A stretch of DNA of 34,379 nt from an uncultured Acidimicrobiaceae bacterium. Its GTDB lineage: Bacteria > Actinomycetota > Acidimicrobiia > Spongiisociales > UBA5794. The position numbers and the translations under genes were made by a program. The DNA is taken from positions 1 to 34,379 of the forward strand of contig CAMYKI010000053.1 of NCBI GenBank assembly GCA_947258985.1, read 5' to 3'. Under the pieces are notes generated by a model. That model did no database searches. It was given only the letters and a program-made list of their open reading frames with translations, and had not been told where the DNA came from. This document shows, piece after piece, positions 16,639-25,777 of this stretch (within the stretch, counting starts at the first letter, position 1; every line of letters starts with the position of its first letter).

Positions 16639-17523
16639 TCACCCGGGCAACACCCTCGTGGCGGGGACGCGTTGATCGAAAACCAGGTGCTCGGAGTACC
16701 CTGCCGCTCGTGCCGCGCCCACCAGTTGCTGAGCGTCGCGCCCGCACTCCTCGGGAGCATGCGCATCGGACGCCAGGGTGATCGGGACACCCGCCGCGCT
16801 GAACATCTCGAGAAAGACCGGAGCGGGATAGATCTCACCAACAGGCTTGTGCAGACCGGCGCTCGACACCTCAACCGCCGTCCCGGAGTCGGCGGCGGCC
16901 TTGACCACTCGGGCATAGAGATCGGTCGGCGGTTCCGGAAGGACATGACCGAACCTCTTGACGACATCGGCGTGAGCAAGAACATCCACCGCGCCCGATG
17001 CCGCCAGCTGCGTCTTCAGCGCAAAATAGTCCTCGTATGACCGGCGAACACCGCGCCTGGCGAACTCATACGACGAGATGCCGTAGTCGACCGACCAACC
17101 CCCGACCCAATGGATTCCGCCAATGAGGAAATCCCAGGGATAGGGTTCGAGAAGCTCGAGCACAGCGTCGAAGCTCTCCGGCATGAAATCGACCTCGAGG
17201 CCCAGCTTCACCGGCAAACCGCGGTCCTTCGCCGCGACGACGGCCTCCACGTATGCATCGAGAGACAGGGTCCTATCCTCCCCGATCATGGCCTCGGTCT
17301 CGGCGGCCAAGTCCCGGCGGGGCTCGTTCTCCCAGAACCGGCCCAACACCGGCTCCGATTCGACGCATCTGTAGAGGTGCTCGGTAAACCCAACCTCGTT
17401 GAGTCCCCGGCGGGCCGCCTGCTCCACGTACGATTCGATATGCCCCGGCGGATATTCGCCGAGCGGCGGACCAAACCCCCGATAGGGCCCGTGGTCATGG
17501 AGATGTACGTGATAGTCGCCCAT
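16639..17523 (-). CDS. PHP-domain phosphoesterase, histidinol-phosphatase-like
   Basis: The protein opens with the PHP metal motif DYHVHLHDHG and continues with further expected metal ligands: GFTEHLY, LGLEVDF, GGIHWV, VLAHADV and TLASDAHAPEE near the C-terminus. This set fits the HisK type of histidinol phosphatase, which makes histidinol in histidine synthesis with divalent metals. No other his gene is nearby, so the substrate is uncertain. ATG 17523 puts the metal motif at the N-terminus; GTG 17562 is an alternative that overlaps the upstream gene by 20 nt. It follows two coiled-coil genes on the same strand. Confidence 0.88.
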   Translation of the reverse strand: MGDYHVHLHDHGPYRGFGPPLGEYPPGHIESYVEQAARRGLNEVGFTEHLYRCVESEPVLGRFWENEPRRDLAAETEAMIGEDRTLSLDAYVEAVVAAKDRGLPVKLGLEVDFMPESFDAVLELLEPYPWDFLIGGIHWVGGWSVDYGISSYEFARRGVRRSYEDYFALKTQLAASGAVDVLAHADVVKRFGHVLPEPPTDLYARVVKAAADSGTAVEVSSAGLHKPVGEIYPAPVFLEMFSAAGVPITLASDAHAPEECGRDAQQLVGAARAAGYSEHLVFDQRVPATRVLPG

Positions 17524-17542
17524 GAGCGGGAGGGTAACGGCT

Positions 17543-17911
17543 CTAGTTCGCTTGGACTCCACGGTGATCGAGAATCGACTCGATACGCTCTATCTGCTCG
17601 TCAACGTCTGCGATACCCAACCCGGCCTCGACCTGCTGATAGATGCGAGTCTCCACACCTTGCTTGACAACATCGATACGCTGCTTGCGCAAGCGTTTTC
17701 TTTCACGGCGCAAGCTCTCCAACTGCGCCAACAAGCGATCGGTCGGACCCTCCGCATCAGAACCCTCGCGCAACCTGCCAATCTCGGCCCGCAAATCCAG
17801 CAGACGGTCTCGCGCTTCGATTCGATCGACAAAAGCCTCGGGGTCGAGTTCGCCTAGCCGTCGTTCGACTTCGGCGGCTTCCTTCAAGACTCCGTCCAAC
17901 GTGCGACGCAT
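17543..17911 (-). CDS. Small coiled-coil protein of unknown function
   Basis: I do not recognise a family. The 122 residues are almost all charged helix with heptad-like patterns (EVERRLGELDPEAF, RLLAQLESLRRERKRLRKQR). There is no signal peptide or membrane helix. The frame is open upstream, but ATG 17911 overlaps the stop of the preceding coiled-coil gene as TGATG, a strong sign of coupling and of the true start. The pair may form a hetero-oligomer; that is inference. Confidence 0.8.
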   Translation of the reverse strand: MRRTLDGVLKEAAEVERRLGELDPEAFVDRIEARDRLLDLRAEIGRLREGSDAEGPTDRLLAQLESLRRERKRLRKQRIDVVKQGVETRIYQQVEAGLGIADVDEQIERIESILDHRGVQAN

Positions 17912-18285
17912 CAGCGAATATCGATACCGCGCTTGCGTAACAGCGATTGGATTCTGCCTACTCTGGCCTCGATCCGAGATTCGCTCTGCGGTCCCGTTGC
18001 CGGCCTGGTTCTGGCCTGGCCACGCACGGTGGGCCGATCCGGTGCGGTGGCGCGCTGCCGCTCGAGAGCGCCCAGCTGCCATCGCAACTCGGCCAACCGG
18101 GCCAGCAGATCCTGAGTTGACCGGCCCTCATCGATCTGGTCGGCAAGACGGGCCGCCCGGGTATGCAGTTCATCCTGGCGAGCCAGAAGACCGTGTTTTT
18201 GCGCTTCTGCATCCTTCGGCAACGACGTGAGCTGATGCTGCACCTCGGCGAGCTCGCGAAGGATCGAACTCATTCCACCTACCAT
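17911..18285 (-). CDS. Small coiled-coil protein of unknown function, partner of the next gene
   Basis: The 124 residues show two helical coiled-coil parts (SSILRELAEVQHQLTSLP and RLADQIDEGRSTQDLLARLAELRWQL) separated from a basic C-terminal helix (IQSLLRKRGIDIR) by a Pro/Arg/Thr-rich linker. I do not recognise a family. ATG 18285 is chosen because AAGGAG lies 5 nt before it; ATG 18273 and an upstream ATG at 18309 are less well supported. The stop overlaps the start of the following coiled-coil gene by one base. Confidence 0.78.
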   Translation of the reverse strand: MVGGMSSILRELAEVQHQLTSLPKDAEAQKHGLLARQDELHTRAARLADQIDEGRSTQDLLARLAELRWQLGALERQRATAPDRPTVRGQARTRPATGPQSESRIEARVGRIQSLLRKRGIDIR

Positions 18286-18337
18286 CGACGCTCCTTCCAC
18301 TGGAAGCAATCACCGACAGTGTCAGGGGCATCGGTAC

Positions 18338-19075
18338 CTAAGTCAAGAGAAAACGCGCTGCGGCGACAATCGCCGCAACCACCAGGATCCAACGAACCCA
18401 TGCCGATCCTTTGAGGATGGCGAAGCGAGCCCCGACCCAAGCGCCGGTCATCTGACCGGCCGAAAGCACCAGGCCCACCTTGAAGTCCACCTGGGCGGCC
18501 GAGGCAAACAGGAAGAGCGCCACCGGCGTGTAGGCGAGGATCAAGACGACCTTGGCGGCGTTGCCCCGGACCAGGTCCATACCCGATCCGAGCACCAGGC
18601 CGATCAGCAGCAGGAACCCGACTCCCGCCTGGACGGAACCTCCGTAGAAGCCAATCCCGAAGAACGCCAGACTGCGCCACGGTTCGGCGATCTCCCGCTC
18701 GTGGCCCTCGACCCAGCGTGAAGGCCGCAGCAGTACCGATGCAGCCACCAGCACCAGCACAACTGCAAAGACCCGCTTCATCACCTCACCGGAGATCTGG
18801 GTAGCAACCCAGGCCCCACAGGCCGCTCCCAGGATCGTGGGAAGGATCAGCTTGGTAACCCGTGCCCACGGCACCGCCCCACCCCGCTGAAAGCGGGTAA
18901 GGGCGGATGCGTTCGCAAGGAGGATGGCGATTCGGTTCGTCCCATTGGCGACGTTCACCCCGACGATCTCGGTCAATATGGGAATCGTGATGGCGGAGCC
19001 GCCGCCGGCGAGAGCGTTGATGAACCCGGCGGCAAGGCCGCCAAAGAGAAGCAGAACGATATCGAGACTGGTCAC
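18338..19075 (-). CDS. TauE/SafE family membrane transporter
   Basis: The 245-residue protein is highly hydrophobic with about seven to eight membrane helices and begins with the family's first repeat (LLLFGGLAAGFINALAGGGSAITIPIL). A related second-half repeat follows (FGIGFYGGSVQAGVGFLLLIGLVLG). Members export sulfite, sulfoacetate or related anions, and this family is broad, so the substrate is unknown. Start codon is GTG 19075. It lies 32 nt downstream of the PabB-PabC fusion on the same strand. Confidence 0.92.
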   Translation of the reverse strand: MTSLDIVLLLFGGLAAGFINALAGGGSAITIPILTEIVGVNVANGTNRIAILLANASALTRFQRGGAVPWARVTKLILPTILGAACGAWVATQISGEVMKRVFAVVLVLVAASVLLRPSRWVEGHEREIAEPWRSLAFFGIGFYGGSVQAGVGFLLLIGLVLGSGMDLVRGNAAKVVLILAYTPVALFLFASAAQVDFKVGLVLSAGQMTGAWVGARFAILKGSAWVRWILVVAAIVAAARFLLT

Positions 19076-19107
19076 GGCGGCAGCCTAACCGGCAGTGCCG
19101 TAGCGGC

Positions 19108-20901
19108 TTATTCCACTATTTCGACCCGGCGCCAACCCTGAATGTCGTCAAGAACTGCGATGTCGGAAGCTCCGCTCAGCTCCGCTCGGCCAATCAACCG
19201 TTCGGCAATGGCACCCGTTCTCACGAGGTGGTCGCGGTATCCGGCGGGCACGTTGCCGCTTTCCGCAGGGGGCGTCACCCACTCTCCCCCGATGCAAACC
19301 GCGGGATTCCCCCCCGTAGCACCGGCCAATTCGTCTCGCTCGTTGCAGTACAGAATGACCGAAGCATCGGGATGCTGTCTCTGTAGGACCTCCACAAATC
19401 GAGCATTGGTGGTGTTGTGAAACAGGTAGACGTTCTCGGTCGACACCGTCGCTCGGGCCAGCACACCCGCCAGCGGCTCGGTACCCTCGGGGTCGTCGAC
19501 CCACGAGGGTGCAGGGGATACTTCACTGCTGAGGTGCCCTTCTCTGTCGAGCAAAACGGTCAAGGCGACGGGAACAGCTTCTGGATCGTGGTCCCCGAGC
19601 ACGTCCCTGATCTCCTTGATGTCGGCGTCGTAGCCGAAGTAGCCGGCAGACGAGATCAACCTGGCGACTTTCGCATCCACGAATCGGATACCGTCTTGAT
19701 CGCAACGAAAGGCCTCCGCCAGCATGAACTCCGGTCGCCGTTCGACCAGAACCTTCGCCTTGAGTCGGGCCTCTTCATAGGCGGTGACCGCTTCGGATCG
19801 TGTGGTGATGGCCGTCCCGACACCAAATTCGGCGACACCTTCATCCTGGTCGACGACCACCGTCCGCACCGCTACGTTGAACGATGCTTCACACGAGCCA
19901 TCCACCCCGGGCGACATGAAGCCAACCGCGCCGCAGTAGACCCCGCGCGGGCTGTCCTCGGTTGCCGTGACGAGGGCCATCGCCTCGGCCTTGGGTACGC
20001 CGGTGACCGATACCGGGGGAAAGATCGCACTGAATACGTCGCTCAGCCGCACGTCGTCGCGAACCCGGGCTGAGATCTCGGTTGCAAGATGCCACAGAGT
20101 CTCGTACCTCTCTAGGAAGAACGGATCTCCGATCTCTCTGGGAAGCAGCTCACCGAGCTCCGCGAGTTCGGCTTCCACTTCCCTGACAACCATGCGATTG
20201 ATGTACGTCTCTTCCCCCTCGATTCGCAGCAGCTCAGCCTGGTGCTCGTCTTCCTCCAGCCAGCGGCCTCTCCTGATGGCAGCGAGTACCGGTCGCATAG
20301 TCAGGGTATTGCCTGACTTCCTGAAGAAACTGGCGGGCGAGGCGCTCACCACCCTGAAGCGGCCTGCATCGAGACATGCGCCGTGAGGACCCCGCTGCGA
20401 CAGAATCAAGTCGGTATACAGCGCCGCCGGATCCCCACTGAAGGCGGCATGCAACCGGAATGTGTGGGTGAGCCGGGCGACTTCGCCGGCCATGATCGCC
20501 CGCCCGATTGTGGCATGGTCATCGCGGTATTCATGCTGAGTCGAGTCCGCCGTCCACCCCGAGACGTTGTAGTCCCCGGCAGGGAAGTACGCCGAATCAA
20601 TTTCGGGCAACTCGACCCTGCGACGAAAGGCCTGGAAGCGGGCCAGTGGCACGTCGCGCATTGGATCATGAAGCCCCGCCGGACGAACTGTGAGCAGGGG
20701 GTTGAAGGCGGGAGCGGCCTCGTAGGAAACGTACCCGGCGACCCACGATCCCGCTCGCGCTGCCTCCTCGGCTGCGGCCATGGCCGGCACGACTTCGTCA
20801 AGACGCCGGGCAACCATCTCACCGACGGGCTCGAGCAGCCCGAACGAACCCGATCCCCCAGGCGAGAGATCATCGAATCGGACGCAAGGTATGTCCACCA
20901 C
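19108..20901 (-). CDS. PabB-PabC-like fusion (chorismate-binding domain plus class IV aminotransferase-like domain) with degraded catalytic motifs
   Basis: Residues 1-390 align to aminodeoxychorismate synthase component I and 391-597 to aminodeoxychorismate lyase, the fused form that makes p-aminobenzoate for folate. Kept parts include FPPVSVTGVPKAEAM (294-308), YCGAVG (322-327) and YEEARLKAKVL. Key motifs are changed. PIxGTRPRG is RPVLAAIRRG (203-212), so the PabB lysine and the Gly-Thr are lost. The E-N-x-M-V-D-x-x-R-N-D-x box is YINRMVVREVEAEL. In the lyase half HKTTNR is HNTTNA, with Asn496 replacing the PLP lysine, and EVTEG is ELAGA. The gene is full length without stops, so this is probably a repurposed or non-catalytic protein. 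GTG 20898 is an alternative start. Confidence 0.85.
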   Translation of the reverse strand: MVDIPCVRFDDLSPGGSGSFGLLEPVGEMVARRLDEVVPAMAAAEEAARAGSWVAGYVSYEAAPAFNPLLTVRPAGLHDPMRDVPLARFQAFRRRVELPEIDSAYFPAGDYNVSGWTADSTQHEYRDDHATIGRAIMAGEVARLTHTFRLHAAFSGDPAALYTDLILSQRGPHGACLDAGRFRVVSASPASFFRKSGNTLTMRPVLAAIRRGRWLEEDEHQAELLRIEGEETYINRMVVREVEAELAELGELLPREIGDPFFLERYETLWHLATEISARVRDDVRLSDVFSAIFPPVSVTGVPKAEAMALVTATEDSPRGVYCGAVGFMSPGVDGSCEASFNVAVRTVVVDQDEGVAEFGVGTAITTRSEAVTAYEEARLKAKVLVERRPEFMLAEAFRCDQDGIRFVDAKVARLISSAGYFGYDADIKEIRDVLGDHDPEAVPVALTVLLDREGHLSSEVSPAPSWVDDPEGTEPLAGVLARATVSTENVYLFHNTTNARFVEVLQRQHPDASVILYCNERDELAGATGGNPAVCIGGEWVTPPAESGNVPAGYRDHLVRTGAIAERLIGRAELSGASDIAVLDDIQGWRRVEIVE

Positions 20902-20945
20902 TCGAAACCTACCGGTAGAACTTGCTGATTGGGTCGACGACCGTT

Positions 20946-23180
20946 CTAGCCAACCAGCATCTGGTCGAGCTCTTCGACAGTCATCAGAACCTCACGAGCC
21001 TTCGAGCCCTCCGACGGGCCAACGATTCCCTTGATCTCGAGGATGTCCATCACCCGACCCGCTCGAGCAAAGCCGATACGTAGTTTGCGTTGCAGCATCG
21101 ACGTCGAGCCCAGTTGTGACCGCACTACCAGTTCCATTGCCTGCCTCATCAACTCTGGGTCTTCACCTTCAAATTCGTCTTCGACCTCGGCGGCTGCTTG
21201 GGCAACCTCGAACACCTCTTCGTCGCGATACTGCGTCTGGCCTTGTTGCCTGACCCAATCGACAACAGCATGGATTTCGGATTCAGTGACGAAGGCGCCC
21301 TGGATTCGTTCCGGTTTCGGATCGCGAGCGGTCACGACGAGCATGTCGCCAAGCCCGACGAGTTTCTCCGCTCCGCCGGAGTCGATGATGACCCGCGAGT
21401 CTGTCTGCGAAGCGACGGCGAACGCCAGTCGAGACGGCACGTTTGCCTTGATCACACCGGTGATGACGTTCACCGACGGGCGCTGCGTCGCCAGGACGAG
21501 GTGGATACCCACCGCCCGCGCCATCTGCGCAATCCTCACGATCGAATCCTCGACCGCACGACCGGCCACCATCATGAGGTCGTTGAGCTCGTCGACTATT
21601 ACGACGATGTAGGGGAAGCGGTCGAACATCTCTTCGTCTAGCCCACCGGCGTCGTACTTCTCCCTGTAACTAGTTATGTCCCGGACGCCGGCGTCGGCTA
21701 CCAGGTCGTAGCGGCGGTCCATCTCCGCAACCGCCCACTTGAGTGCGTCGGCGGCCTTCTTCGGGTTTGTGATGACTCTCGTCAGGAGGTGAGGCACGTC
21801 GTTGTATTGCCCGAGTTCGACACGTTTCGGGTCAACCAGAATCATGCGGACCTCCTCCGGTCTTGCCCGCATCAGCAAGGACATCACAATGGAGTTGATG
21901 CACGATGACTTGCCGGCCCCGGTGGCTCCGGCGATCAGTACGTGCGGGAGTTCATCGAGGTGCAATAGCCGGGCGCGGCCGCTGACGTCCTTGCCGAGAC
22001 CAACGGCAAGAGGATTCGCCGTATGCCCGGCGATGTCGCTTGCCATGATCTCCCCGAGCGTCACCAGATCGCGATGCGAGTTCGGGACCTCGATACCGAT
22101 GGCACTCCGTCCAGGTATCGGGGCCAGAATGCGGACATCGGCCGAAGCCATCGCATAGGCGATGTCCGTGGCAAGACCCGTGACCCGGGACACCTTGACC
22201 CCGGGCTCCAACTCAACTTCGTACCGAGTCACGGTCGGACCGGGGACGATACGGGTCAGCCGGGCATCGACGCCATGCTGAGTAAGAGTCTGCTGGAGTT
22301 CATAGCCGGCCTGCTCGAGGAGGCGCCGGTTCTGGCCGTTGGCTTCGCCCACTGCCAGCATTTCGAGGGGTGGAAGGCGGTATCCCTCTTCGCCCACCGG
22401 CTGGGGCACCGGCCGGTTCGCCCCTCTCGGCTTGCTCTTGGGCGGACCGGTCTTCTTCGCCTTTCTCTGCGGTGGCGCCTTCTTCTCGACGGGGGGTGTC
22501 AATTCGAGCGGTTGGGGCACGGTCACCGCAGGTGCCTCATCAGGATTGCTAGCGAAGATTGCCCGGACTTTCCGCATCATGGCAACAATGCTGAGCCCGA
22601 CGTCGCGAATCGTCGCCTTTGTGAGAATGAGCGACGAGATTGCCGTGATCGCCACCAGAACCACGAGCGCTCCCCAGAAGCCGATCAAGCGGCGGAGTGG
22701 GAAAGCAATCAGGGAGCCGACAGCGCCGCCGCGTTCTACGACCAGGTCGACGGACTCGGCTAGAGAAACCGTCCCGGTGAGAAGATGGAACAGCGCCATT
22801 GAGCTGATGAAGAGCACTGCGAGGCCGACCGTGATCCTGCCGTAGTCGGCTCGAGGCATGGTCGAGATCATTGCGAAGCCGATTACTGCGAAGACCCAGG
22901 GAACAAAGAAGGCCCATAGGCCGAATACGAAGCGGATCCCGGAGGCAACCCACGAGCCCATGGGGCCGGCGAGACCGAAAAAGGACAGCATCAGTATGGC
23001 CGCAACGATGATCAGGAAGACACCCCAGACGTCGTCGGTGTGACGCCCGAGTCTGGCCCGCATTCTGCCCTTCATCCCCTTCAGCGCGTCGGAGATGCTG
23101 GCCCGCTGCCGTTTCTTCTGCTTTGTCTTTCTTGCCGTCTTCCGCCCGGAAGCCCCACGGGTTTTAGTCCGTGTTGCCAT
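20946..23180 (-). CDS. ftsK: DNA translocase FtsK/SpoIIIE
   Basis: FtsK pumps chromosomal DNA at the division septum. The 744 residues have four membrane helices (roughly 53-72, 82-106, 115-135 and 165-187), a short basic and proline-rich linker (about 220-262), and a motor domain with Walker A GATGAGKSS (418-426) and Walker B IVVIVDEL (525-532). A C-terminal winged-helix gamma domain (LRIGFARAGRVMDILEIKGIVGPSEGSKAREVL) recognises orientation sequences. The linker is short, so it resembles SpoIIIE more than E. coli FtsK. ATG 23180 has no Shine-Dalgarno; TATGCT lies 9 nt upstream. Confidence 0.97.
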   Translation of the reverse strand: MATRTKTRGASGRKTARKTKQKKRQRASISDALKGMKGRMRARLGRHTDDVWGVFLIIVAAILMLSFFGLAGPMGSWVASGIRFVFGLWAFFVPWVFAVIGFAMISTMPRADYGRITVGLAVLFISSMALFHLLTGTVSLAESVDLVVERGGAVGSLIAFPLRRLIGFWGALVVLVAITAISSLILTKATIRDVGLSIVAMMRKVRAIFASNPDEAPAVTVPQPLELTPPVEKKAPPQRKAKKTGPPKSKPRGANRPVPQPVGEEGYRLPPLEMLAVGEANGQNRRLLEQAGYELQQTLTQHGVDARLTRIVPGPTVTRYEVELEPGVKVSRVTGLATDIAYAMASADVRILAPIPGRSAIGIEVPNSHRDLVTLGEIMASDIAGHTANPLAVGLGKDVSGRARLLHLDELPHVLIAGATGAGKSSCINSIVMSLLMRARPEEVRMILVDPKRVELGQYNDVPHLLTRVITNPKKAADALKWAVAEMDRRYDLVADAGVRDITSYREKYDAGGLDEEMFDRFPYIVVIVDELNDLMMVAGRAVEDSIVRIAQMARAVGIHLVLATQRPSVNVITGVIKANVPSRLAFAVASQTDSRVIIDSGGAEKLVGLGDMLVVTARDPKPERIQGAFVTESEIHAVVDWVRQQGQTQYRDEEVFEVAQAAAEVEDEFEGEDPELMRQAMELVVRSQLGSTSMLQRKLRIGFARAGRVMDILEIKGIVGPSEGSKAREVLMTVEELDQMLVG

Positions 23181-23225
23181 GGGGCATCAAGCATACCGAA
23201 TCGGCGGGCAAGAACAAACAACCCG

Positions 23226-23245
23226 GCGCGCGATCATTCGCGCGC
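23226..23245. other. Perfect 8-bp hairpin in the ftsK divergent promoter region
   Basis: GCGCGCGA (23226-23233) and TCGCGCGC (23238-23245) enclose TCAT. It sits midway between the divergent starts at 23180 and 23348, with no U-tract. It may be a regulator site or a leader structure. Confidence 0.4.
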
Positions 23246-23347
23246 TCCGCGCGATAGGGGTTTAGACACGGACCGCTCCTGCCGATAGAGGAACTCAGAC
23301 AAATAGAATCGCCCCGTCAACGCGGGGTCGAAGGGAGCCGCAAGGCT

Positions 23348-24118
23348 GTGAGTGTTCCACTCTCAACGGTGCCAGAAAACGAGGAAGGCGACGGCGAAAC
23401 GACCGAAGTCGCCTCGTCGGCACAGGCTAAGCACGAGGCTGCCGAGATCGTTGCCCGCGCTCGAAGACAGGCGGAGGCGATAGTCGCCGAAGCCCGATCA
23501 TCGGACGCGCCTTCAGCACCCTCCCCCCTTGCAGCCCTCGGCGACAACGCTGAGGAGATCATCGGCCAGGTCCGAAAGCTGATCAAAAAGCAACGCCAGT
23601 TGCAGGATGAGCGACAGGTGATGCAGGAAGAAATCGTTGCGCTCAAGGCAGAGCGGGACGAGTTGGTGCAACGCCTGACCGATGCGGTCGAGCGTATGGA
23701 AGAACTGGCCTCGATGGCGCAGCAGGCTCCCGCCGAGCGCCCCGCCGCCGATCATCCGGCTCCTCCGACGCCGTCCTCGCCGCCCCCGATGCAGCGAGAC
23801 ACGGAGCGCGAAAGGGAAGCGACGTCACTAGCCGCCCGCCTCGAACAGGCCGAGAAGGAACGCCTCGAGGAAGAGGCCAGGAATGGCGACGGCGACTATG
23901 AGCCGGCGGCACCTCAACCGACGTTTGACGACGACCTCGACGAGAGCTCAACACCCCACGTCATCGGATCCGATGGCAGGTCGTTCTACAGCAGACACTC
24001 GGCCAAGCTCCCGCGCCTTGAAGGCGATGGTGGTCGGTCCGTGCTGAGCGTGGTTGGTGACATGCGGCCGGACTCGGAACCGAAGGGTCGCAAGGGCCGG
24101 CGCCGCAAGAAGGGCTGA
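23348..24118 (+). CDS. Soluble coiled-coil protein of unknown function, divergent from ftsK
   Basis: I do not recognise a family. The 256 residues begin with a short acidic part, then a helix (AAEIVARARRQAEAIVAEAR) reminiscent of DivIVA-type or ATP-synthase b-type coiled coils. A long coiled coil follows (about 70-125), then a Pro-rich linker, a second short coiled coil, and a basic tail ending KGRKGRRRKKG. There is no membrane helix. The GTG start at 23348 has AAGGGAG 10 nt upstream. Divergence from ftsK and the coiled-coil build hint at a division or nucleoid role, which is inference only. It converges with rnj, leaving 5 nt between stops. Confidence 0.78.
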   Translation: MSVPLSTVPENEEGDGETTEVASSAQAKHEAAEIVARARRQAEAIVAEARSSDAPSAPSPLAALGDNAEEIIGQVRKLIKKQRQLQDERQVMQEEIVALKAERDELVQRLTDAVERMEELASMAQQAPAERPAADHPAPPTPSSPPPMQRDTEREREATSLAARLEQAEKERLEEEARNGDGDYEPAAPQPTFDDDLDESSTPHVIGSDGRSFYSRHSAKLPRLEGDGGRSVLSVVGDMRPDSEPKGRKGRRRKKG

Positions 24119-24123
24119 CCCAA

Positions 24124-25752
24124 TTACACCTCGATGATCACCGGTATGACCACGGGTCTGCTGTTGATCTGCTTTTTCACAGACCGACTTGCCGTATTGC
24201 GCACTCTGCGTCGCACCGTATCCAGATCGGCAGGCCAGTCCAGACCCCCTACCGCCGAGGTAACAGCTTCGGCAACGCGCTCATGTAGAGCAACAGCGTC
24301 GTCGCGCACTCCGTGGCTATCGACATCGGGCCCGATCACGATTTCGCCGGACGCCATGTCGACGCCGAGCGTCACTATCAGAACGCCATCGTCGGCGAGG
24401 TGCCTCCTATCGCGCAGGACGTCTTCGACATCCCCGATGTCAACGCCATCGAGGTAAACGTAGCCGGCCGGAATGGCAGTGCGTTTGACAGTCAGGTCGC
24501 CGTTGTCAAGAACCACGACGTCCCCGTCGACACACACCTCCACCTGAGGGACGCCAACCTCCTTGGCCAGCTTGGCGTTGGCGTAGAGATGGCGCCGCTC
24601 CCCGTGTACCGGCACGAATGCCTGGGGCCGCACGACGTTGATGAACGTCTTGATCTCGTCTTGTGCAGCGTGACCGGAAACATGCACGTGCGTGTTGCGG
24701 CCGTGGTAAACATCGGCTCCCGTGCCGACCAGGTTGTTGATGACCCGCGACACTTTGGTCTCGTTGCCTGGAATGGGTGTCGCCGAAATGATCACCGTGT
24801 CTCCGGGATCGAGCTTGATCGATCGGTGTTGGCCTGACGCCATCAACGACAGCGCGGCAAAGGGCTCCCCCTGACTGCCGGTGCAGATGACGGCGGTTTC
24901 AGCGGGATCGAGATCAGCCAGATCCTTTATGTCCTCAACCATCTCATCGGGGTAGTCGAGAAGACCCAGGTTCTTTGCGATTTCGGTGTTGCGAACCATC
25001 GAACGACCAAGGAAGGCGAACTTCCTCCCGGCACCGACAACGGCATCGAGCACCTGCTGGACCCGGTGTATGTGAGAGGCAAAGCATGCGAGGATCACCC
25101 GCCCGTCGGCCCGGCCAACCAGGTCGCGGATCTCCCTTCCGACGGACGCTTCGGACTCGACGAAACCGGGTACCTCGGCGTTTGTGGAATCCGCAAGCAG
25201 CAACCTGACGCCCTGCCTGCCAAAGCCTGCGAAAGTCGAGAGGTCGGTCGGCTGACCGTCAATGGGGGTCGGATCGAGCTTGTAATCACCGCTGTGCACG
25301 ATCAGGCCCTCCGGCGTGTCGAACACCACCCCGGTCGCCTGGGGAACGCTGTGGGCGACTCGCACAAATGTGAACCGGAAGGGACCGTGCTCGACCCACT
25401 CGTTAGTTTCGACGGCGCGCATGTCGGGATCTACACCGATCTCCTCTACCCGGTTGCGGGCGAGGGCGACCGCTAGTTCGCTGCCGAATACCGGCACGTT
25501 GGCCTCGCGGAGGAAGTATGCCAGCGAACCCACATGGTCTTCGTGCCCGTGGGTAAGCACAACGCACGCGATGTCGTCGACTCTGTCGAGCAGCGACGAA
25601 AAATCGGGCAGGACCAGGTCGACACCGAGCATGTCGTCCTCGGGAAACATGATGCCGCAATCCAATAGAGCGAGCTCTCCGTCGATTTCCACGACGGCGC
25701 AGTTACGGCCGATCTCCCCGAGGCCGCCCAAGAATCCGACCTTGACGCTCAT
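24124..25752 (-). CDS. rnj: Ribonuclease J
   Basis: RNase J is a metallo-beta-lactamase/beta-CASP enzyme with endo- and 5'-3' exonuclease activity in mRNA decay and rRNA maturation. The N-terminus VGFLGGLGEIGRNC, the metal motif LTHGHEDHVGS, DSTNAEVPGF, the beta-CASP ICTGSQGEP and FVPVHGERRHL are all present; 542 residues is normal. ATG 25752 is chosen to give MSVKVGFLGG; TTG 25767 is an in-frame alternative. It lies 25 nt downstream of dapA on the same strand, the same dapA-rnj order as in mycobacteria. Confidence 0.97.
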   Translation of the reverse strand: MSVKVGFLGGLGEIGRNCAVVEIDGELALLDCGIMFPEDDMLGVDLVLPDFSSLLDRVDDIACVVLTHGHEDHVGSLAYFLREANVPVFGSELAVALARNRVEEIGVDPDMRAVETNEWVEHGPFRFTFVRVAHSVPQATGVVFDTPEGLIVHSGDYKLDPTPIDGQPTDLSTFAGFGRQGVRLLLADSTNAEVPGFVESEASVGREIRDLVGRADGRVILACFASHIHRVQQVLDAVVGAGRKFAFLGRSMVRNTEIAKNLGLLDYPDEMVEDIKDLADLDPAETAVICTGSQGEPFAALSLMASGQHRSIKLDPGDTVIISATPIPGNETKVSRVINNLVGTGADVYHGRNTHVHVSGHAAQDEIKTFINVVRPQAFVPVHGERRHLYANAKLAKEVGVPQVEVCVDGDVVVLDNGDLTVKRTAIPAGYVYLDGVDIGDVEDVLRDRRHLADDGVLIVTLGVDMASGEIVIGPDVDSHGVRDDAVALHERVAEAVTSAVGGLDWPADLDTVRRRVRNTASRSVKKQINSRPVVIPVIIEV

Positions 25753-25777
25753 AGCCCGATGGCCCAACGCCGAGCGG

